Below are positions 52,334-56,830 of a stretch of 56,830 nucleotides of DNA, in pieces (within the stretch, counting starts at the first letter, position 1; each line of letters starts with the position of its first letter). A program made the translations under genes and the position numbers. The notes under the pieces are model-generated. The model ran no database searches. It was not told the origin of the DNA and saw only the letters and a list, made by a program, of their open reading frames with translations. The stretch comes from Pseudomonadota bacterium (GTDB taxonomy: Bacteria > Desulfobacterota > Binatia > UBA9968). The stretch is from positions 1 to 56,830 of the forward strand of contig JAJPJQ010000032.1 of assembly GCA_021324155.1 (NCBI GenBank). Reading direction: 5' to 3'.

Positions 52334-53182
52334 ATGCGCCCGATCGGCTTGACCGAGACCCACATGGAGTGCCGGTACTTGAAAGACAGCGTGCCGGTGG
52401 CCACCGATCTGCTCGCGTTCGAGAAAATCGGTGAGCGGCCGGGCCAGGTCACGCTTAAACACCCGAACACCGACTGGCTGCTCACCATCCACGAGGCCGG
52501 GCCGGATGCGCCGGCGAAGCAGATGCACAATCACTGGGGCGTGCGCGTCGAGACCACGGCGGAGGTCGACGCGGCCTACGAGTATCTCAGCGCGCACAAG
52601 GACCAGTACAAGATCGACCAGATCGGCAAGCCGACCTACAGCCACGGCTCGTACTCGGTCTATTTTCTCGAGCCGGGAACCAACGGCTGGGAGATCGAGT
52701 GCTACGCCGAGGCGCTGCGCAAGGACGTATGGAAGACGCGCGCCGGCGGCGTGCGCGCGCCGCACTGGGAAACGCAGTATCCCGCCGAGCGCTTTCCCGG
52801 CCGCGGCTACGTGCCGCAGGGCTTCACGCACGGCACGCTCGCCTGCTCCGATCTGCAGCAGTCGTGGAAATTCTACACCGACGCGCTCGGCCTCGAAGTC
52901 CATCAGGCGAACCCGCATGTGATTTATGTCAAACACCCCGACAGCAAGCCTTACGTCGTCTGCGCCGTGCGGCCGGAGTGGAAAGCGTTCTCGCCCAATT
53001 TCCGCTTCACGATCGCTCTCGCATCCGCCGGCGCGGTCGAAGAGGCACACCGCAAGCTCGCCGCGACCGGCAAAGACCTCGGCCTGACCGAGCTGCGCGA
53101 CGTGACGCGTGACAACGGCCGGGTCTCGTTTCTGCTCAGCGACCCCGGCCGCAACTGGTGGGAGATCGCTTCGTCCAATTGA
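52334..53182 (+). CDS. VOC-family protein with two glyoxalase/dioxygenase modules
   Basis: 282 residues with two vicinal-oxygen-chelate repeats, as in extradiol dioxygenases and related enzymes. Module 1 includes MECRYLKDSVPVATDLLAFE and YSVYFLEPGTNGWEIECY; module 2 includes FTHGTLACSDLQQSWKFYTD and SDPGRNWWEI. Metal-ligand His (as in NHWGVRV and THGTL) and Glu (WEIECY) are visible. Good SD (GGAGG) upstream. It is coupled to the FMN dehydrogenase. The substrate is not known. Confidence 0.83.
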   Translation: MRPIGLTETHMECRYLKDSVPVATDLLAFEKIGERPGQVTLKHPNTDWLLTIHEAGPDAPAKQMHNHWGVRVETTAEVDAAYEYLSAHKDQYKIDQIGKPTYSHGSYSVYFLEPGTNGWEIECYAEALRKDVWKTRAGGVRAPHWETQYPAERFPGRGYVPQGFTHGTLACSDLQQSWKFYTDALGLEVHQANPHVIYVKHPDSKPYVVCAVRPEWKAFSPNFRFTIALASAGAVEEAHRKLAATGKDLGLTELRDVTRDNGRVSFLLSDPGRNWWEIASSN

Positions 53183-54213
53183 TGCCGCCCGCTGAAAAGC
53201 CGCTTACCGCGATGGGGCTCCGCGATCTGCGCGAGCTCGCGCGGCATCGAATGCCCGCCGAGGCGTGGCATCACTTCATGGGCGCCGCCGAGAGCTCCTC
53301 AACGATGCGGCGCAACCAGCGCCTGCTCGGACGCTATCTTTTCCGCCAGCGGATTTTTCACGACATCAACGATCCGGATACTTCGATCGAGCTTTTCGGG
53401 CGCAAGCTGCCGCTGCCGGCGATGGTCGCCCCAGTCGGGAGCTTCAGCCTGATCGGCGACGACGCCGAGCGACAGGTCGCCGAGGGCGCTGGCAAGCGCG
53501 GCGTCATGATGTTCGTGAGCCACGCGGCGAAATTCGAGGTCCGCGACTGGGCGAAAGCGACGGCGGCGCCGCTCGTCTTCATGGGCTATCTGAGCCGCGG
53601 GCGCGAGGCGGTGCTGGAGCAGGCGAAAAGCGCCGAGGATCTCGGCTTCGCCGCGGTCGGCATAACGATGGACGTCGTGCAGCCGGTCAAGATCGGCGAC
53701 GAGGTGCCGCTCTCGACGAAGGACGGCAAGCCGCGCAAAGGGCAGCGTGCTTCGCTCAAAGACATCGAATGGCTCAAGCAGCGCGTCGCGCTGCCTGTCG
53801 TGATCAAGGGCATCATGGGGGCGCACGACGCGCGCGACGCGGTCAATGCGGGCGCGGACGCGCTCATCGTCTCCAATCACGGCGGCCGTCTTCTCGATTT
53901 CAACCGTGCGGCGATCGAGGCGCTGCCCGAAGTCGTCGACGCGGTCGGGAAAAACGCGACGGTCCTGCTCGACAGCGGCATCCGCAGCGGCGGCGACATC
54001 GTCAAGGCGCTCGCGCTCGGAGCGAGGGCCGTGCTCGTCGGACGGCCCGTCGGATGGGCGGTCGGCGCGGCGGGAGCCGACGGCGTCGCGCGTGTGATGG
54101 ATCTGCTCACCGAGGAAATGCGGCGCGTGCTCATCATGACCGGAACGCCGTCGGTGCGCGATATCTCGGAATCGATGCTGATCGCCGAATCGTCGAACGG
54201 TCGCGTGCGTTAG
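53182..54213 (+). CDS. FMN-dependent alpha-hydroxy-acid dehydrogenase
   Basis: 343 residues of the lactate oxidase/glycolate oxidase family. Seen are MGLRDLRELARHRMPAEAWHHFMGAAESSSTMRRN (only partly typical), PVGSFSLIGDDAERQVAEGA, SNHGGRLLDF with the catalytic His, LLDSGIRSGGDIVKALALGA and VLVGRPVGWA. The ATG at 53182 overlaps the VOC stop by one base; an in-frame GTG at 53158 lies inside it. It should oxidise a 2-hydroxy acid; acceptor unknown. Confidence 0.87.
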   Translation: MPPAEKPLTAMGLRDLRELARHRMPAEAWHHFMGAAESSSTMRRNQRLLGRYLFRQRIFHDINDPDTSIELFGRKLPLPAMVAPVGSFSLIGDDAERQVAEGAGKRGVMMFVSHAAKFEVRDWAKATAAPLVFMGYLSRGREAVLEQAKSAEDLGFAAVGITMDVVQPVKIGDEVPLSTKDGKPRKGQRASLKDIEWLKQRVALPVVIKGIMGAHDARDAVNAGADALIVSNHGGRLLDFNRAAIEALPEVVDAVGKNATVLLDSGIRSGGDIVKALALGARAVLVGRPVGWAVGAAGADGVARVMDLLTEEMRRVLIMTGTPSVRDISESMLIAESSNGRVR

Positions 54214-54228
54214 CGAAAGGAGGGCGGA

Positions 54229-54789
54229 GTGGGCGGATGGATTGTTCTCGCGCTTCTCGCGGCGGCGGTGATCTGGGTCGTCGTCACCTATAACGCGCTC
54301 GTCGCGCTGCGCAACGGCATTCAAAACGCATGGAAGCAGATCGATGTGCAGCTCAAGCGACGGCACGATTTGATTCCCAATCTCATCGAGACCGTGCGCG
54401 GGTACATGAAGTACGAGCAGCAGACGCTCGAAAAAGTCATGGAGGCTCGGAGCCGCGCCGTGACCTCGACGAGCGTGAAGGAAACCGCCGTCGCGGAAAA
54501 CGCGCTCAGCCAGTCGCTCGGGCGTATTCTCGCGCTCATGGAAAATTATCCTGACCTGAAGGCGGACGACAATGCGCTGAGACTCCAGGAGGAGCTCACG
54601 ACGACGGAAAATCAGATCGCGTTCGCGCGCCAGTACTACAATGACCTCGTCATGCGCTTCAACACGAAGCAGCAGGCGTTTCCGGGCAACATGGTGGCGT
54701 CGTTTTTCAACTTCAAGCCGGGCGAGTTTTTCGCCGTGGCCGACAGCGAAAAAGCCGCGCCACGCGTCGATCTGTCGCTGCCCGCTTGA
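54229..54789 (+). CDS. lemA: LemA family protein
   Basis: 186 residues. One N-terminal membrane helix is followed by a coiled-coil four-helix domain with YNALVALRNGIQNAWKQIDV and RRHDLIPNLIETVRGYMKYE. GTG start with SD AGGAGGGCGG. LemA is membrane-bound, of uncertain biochemical role, and commonly sits next to M48 peptidases, as here. It overlaps the protease gene by one base. Confidence 0.94.
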   Translation: MGGWIVLALLAAAVIWVVVTYNALVALRNGIQNAWKQIDVQLKRRHDLIPNLIETVRGYMKYEQQTLEKVMEARSRAVTSTSVKETAVAENALSQSLGRILALMENYPDLKADDNALRLQEELTTTENQIAFARQYYNDLVMRFNTKQQAFPGNMVASFFNFKPGEFFAVADSEKAAPRVDLSLPA

Positions 54790-55760
54790 TGGCGGAGGCC
54801 GCCTACAGCCTGCTCGAAGATTTTTCCGCGCGCCAGGAATACAACCGCCGCGCGAGCCGTTTTCTCATTTTCATCTTCTTTCTCGTTTTTCTTCTGGTCG
54901 GAGCCGTCGTCGACTTTCTCTATTTCGATATTTCGGCGGGCTCCGGCATTCCGGTCGCGACGGTGGTTGCGCTCGCGATGGCAACGGGCATCGCGCTGTC
55001 ATCCTACTACGGCGGCAGCGAGCTGATCTTGAATTCGCTCGGCGCAGAGCGGCTCAACCTGACGGTGCCCGAGCAGCGCGAGCTCCAGAACATCGTGACC
55101 GAGATGGCGCTGGCGTCGGGGCTGCCGATGCCGAAGACCTACATCATGTTCGATCCATCGCCTAACGCCTTCGCGACGGGCAGGGACGAGCTGCATGCGT
55201 CGGTGTGCGTCACAAGCGGCCTGCTCGTGCTGCTCAACCGCGAGGAGACGCAGGGCGTGGTCGCGCACGAGCTCGCGCACATCCGCGACCGCGACACGCG
55301 CCTCATGCTGCTCGTTACTGTGCTGCTAGGCGGCGTGGTGCTGCTCTCCGACTGGGCGCAGCGATCGTTTTATAGCTCACGCACGCGCGATCGCGTCGCC
55401 GGTAAGGGTGCGCTGCTCGCGGTGCCGCTCCTGTTGCTGATTATCGTCGCGCCGCTGTTTTCGCGCCTGCTCGCGATGGCGGTGTCCCGGCAGCGGGAAT
55501 ATCTCGCCGACGCGGCTTCGGCGGAATACACGCGCAATCCGATCGGGCTCGCTCACGCGCTGGAAAAAATCCGCGACGCCGCGATGCCGCTCGGCCGCGC
55601 GACGCGCGGCACCGCGCATTTGTTTTTGGTTAATCCGCTCAATCGAAGAGTCGACGACCGCGAAGGGGCGTTCGCCGATCTCTTGAGCACGCATCCGCCG
55701 CTCGCGCGCCGCATCATGCTGCTTTACCGTATGGCGGGGGCGCCGAAAATGACTGCATGA
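54789..55760 (+). CDS. M48-family metalloprotease (HtpX-like)
   Basis: 323 residues. Two N-terminal membrane helices (about 30-90) precede the catalytic domain. The zinc motif VVAHELAHIRDRDT (HExxH) lies near residue 157 and the third ligand in REYLADAASAEYT near 238, with two further hydrophobic helices between. HtpX-like proteins degrade misfolded membrane proteins. It is paired with lemA in an operon. Confidence 0.92.
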   Translation: MAEAAYSLLEDFSARQEYNRRASRFLIFIFFLVFLLVGAVVDFLYFDISAGSGIPVATVVALAMATGIALSSYYGGSELILNSLGAERLNLTVPEQRELQNIVTEMALASGLPMPKTYIMFDPSPNAFATGRDELHASVCVTSGLLVLLNREETQGVVAHELAHIRDRDTRLMLLVTVLLGGVVLLSDWAQRSFYSSRTRDRVAGKGALLAVPLLLLIIVAPLFSRLLAMAVSRQREYLADAASAEYTRNPIGLAHALEKIRDAAMPLGRATRGTAHLFLVNPLNRRVDDREGAFADLLSTHPPLARRIMLLYRMAGAPKMTA

Positions 55761-55791
55761 CGAGCCGCTTCGTTTCTCCACGAGAGTTTCC

Positions 55792-56370
55792 ATGGCGCTG
55801 ACTGCGCGCTGTCCGGTTTGCGACATCGAGATGAAACAGGTCTCGGCCCGCGCCGACCCGGGCCGCCTGATCGTCCTCGATCAATGCGGGCGCTGCGGCG
55901 GCATCTGGTGCGACAAGTGGGAGCTGTTCCCGATCGCTCCCGAAGAGGCGCAGCGTATCGACCGGGTCGACGATGCGCTGTTGCGGCAGCCGCTAGTACT
56001 GCCCGAAAAGCTGCTTTACTGCCCGCGCTGCGCTGATCGCCTGCAACAATTCAACGATCCGCTGCTGCCCGCCGGTGTACATTTTTTACGCTGTGTGCAT
56101 TGCGATGGAATCTGGCTCAACCGCGGCGATTTCAGCCGCTACAAGGAATTTCAGAAAAAAACCCGTGAAACGAATATGCCGGAGGAAGAATGGCTGAGGC
56201 GCCTGACGCAGTCCGCCGCCCAGCCGCGCGCCTGGGTCGAAACCGGCACGCAGGGAATTTTCGCCTATCCGCAGCCGCCGGTCGAAGCCGCCGAATGGAA
56301 GACGAATATCGCGAGCGGGATATTCCGGCTCATCGTGCAGACTCTGCTGCGGCTGGTGCTCGGCTTCTAG
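55792..56370 (+). CDS. Zinc-ribbon (zf-TFIIB-like) protein with C-terminal hydrophobic helix
   Basis: 192 residues with two Cys-rich ribbons. The first is ARCPVCDIEMKQ with QCGRCGGIWCDKWEL. The second is LYCPRCADRLQQ with RCVHCDGIWLNRGD. The CxxC..CGGxW pattern matches TFIIB-type zinc ribbons of unknown function. The C-terminal 25 residues (GIFRLIVQTLLRLVLGF) form a hydrophobic tail that could associate with membrane. It follows the lemA-M48 pair closely. Confidence 0.85.
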   Translation: MALTARCPVCDIEMKQVSARADPGRLIVLDQCGRCGGIWCDKWELFPIAPEEAQRIDRVDDALLRQPLVLPEKLLYCPRCADRLQQFNDPLLPAGVHFLRCVHCDGIWLNRGDFSRYKEFQKKTRETNMPEEEWLRRLTQSAAQPRAWVETGTQGIFAYPQPPVEAAEWKTNIASGIFRLIVQTLLRLVLGF

Positions 56371-56434
56371 CATGCGCGCTTGACGACTGTCGCGGCCGTC
56401 GGTAGTCTGACTTTTTAAAGTCGAAGGGAGAAGG

Positions 56435-56830
56435 ATGCAACCGCTGAGTTTCATAGAAATCATCAACCGCGGCGCGATCGCTACCTACCCGCTGATCGTC
56501 ATGTCGATCCTAAGCGTCGCCGTGATTCTCGAGCGGCTCTGGTCGCTACGCGACGCGGGCGGCGCGTCGGAGCAGATGGCCGAGTCGCTCGTCGATTCGG
56601 TCAAGCAGGGCCGGAAGGATCTCGCGCTCGCGTTATGCCGCCAGAACCAGAAGCTCGCGGCGGCGCGGCTTTTCCTCGCCGCGCTTTCTCAGGGCGACGC
56701 GGGCAGCCTCGAGCGCGCGACGGCGTTCATGAACGAGGCGATTTTCGCCGAGGGGCAGAAGCTTAAAAAGAACCTGTGGATTCTCGGAACGGTCGCGAGC
56801 AGCGCGCCGTTCATCGGGCTCCTCGGCACG
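56435..56830 (+). CDS. ExbB/TolQ/MotA family proton channel, N-terminal part (cut by window edge)
   Basis: The visible 132 residues start MQPLSFIEIINRGAIATYPL and hold the first membrane helix (PLIVMSILSVAVILERLWSL), a cytoplasmic loop, and the start of the second helix (LWILGTVASSAPFIGLLGT), whose TSAPFIGLLGT-type end is typical of ExbB/TolQ. It uses the proton gradient to energise an outer-membrane system. Good SD (GGGAGAAGG). The gene runs off the right edge. Confidence 0.92.
   Translation, partial: MQPLSFIEIINRGAIATYPLIVMSILSVAVILERLWSLRDAGGASEQMAESLVDSVKQGRKDLALALCRQNQKLAAARLFLAALSQGDAGSLERATAFMNEAIFAEGQKLKKNLWILGTVASSAPFIGLLGT

Overview
The window is a high-GC bacterial chromosome segment, densely coded on both strands. 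It has one tRNA-Pro(GGG), one TPP riboswitch and no rRNA, phage, IS or CRISPR. The gene mix suggests a soil or environmental bacterium from a lineage formerly placed in the Deltaproteobacteria (Binatota-, Tectomicrobia- or Rokubacteria-like). That mix includes lone NMT1/SsuA-type substrate-binding proteins, a Rieske oxygenase, a UbiD decarboxylase, MetE-like and VOC proteins, a CO-dehydrogenase-type Mo hydroxylase, a bacterial deoxyhypusine-synthase homologue and an NtrC system. The assignment is inferred from gene content only.

Layout. 1-4039 (minus): exodeoxyribonuclease III (cut by the window edge) and a molybdenum hydroxylase operon (2Fe-2S, FAD and Mo subunits). The operon is divergent from a deoxyhypusine-synthase-like gene, and the two promoters share a predicted operator pair. 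5.6-13.2 kb: phospholipase D/cardiolipin synthase, amine oxidase, topoisomerase IB, TVP38 membrane protein, a lipoprotein-like protein, a substrate-binding protein and a methyltransferase. 13.2-17.6 kb: a glycosyltransferase 3' relic, polyphosphate-glucokinase-like ROK kinase, glutathione transferase, nitroreductase, Rieske oxygenase and a twice-frameshifted gene. 17.6-25.6 kb: an acyl-adenylating ligase, tRNA-Pro, pcm-nlpD, a REP-like repeat, MetE-like protein, apt, a lone nuoI, and thiC under a TPP riboswitch with an attenuator. 25.7-32.3 kb: pyrrolidone-carboxyl peptidase, CPA2 antiporter, purC, then ubiD with a 40-residue membrane protein, an aldehyde dehydrogenase and an SDR.

32.4-39.0 kb is the most unusual part. 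A four-gene operon (unknown 208-residue protein, GAF-PAS histidine kinase, CheY-like regulator, NtrC-type sigma-54 activator) lies upstream of a second operon (Usp-like protein, class III nucleotide cyclase, 64-residue Cys protein, two-repeat exported protein). A well-matched sigma-54 promoter with an upstream 22-bp palindrome precedes the second operon. The arrangement suggests a self-contained signalling system in which the activator switches on the neighbouring cyclase operon.

39.1-45.5 kb: two more substrate-binding proteins, a membrane peptide/TPR/ferredoxin operon, and hisG-hisI-5-formyl-THF cyclo-ligase. 45-50.9 kb: XRE regulator, cutA, NUDIX, then an operon of tryptophanase-like lyase, acyl-CoA synthetase and two SDRs. 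50.9-52.3 kb looks like a small acquired patch (membrane protein, orphan BrnA-like antitoxin, DUF4304-like protein). 52.3 kb to the end: VOC protein and FMN hydroxy-acid dehydrogenase, lemA-M48 protease-zinc ribbon, and the start of an ExbB/TolQ gene cut by the window edge.
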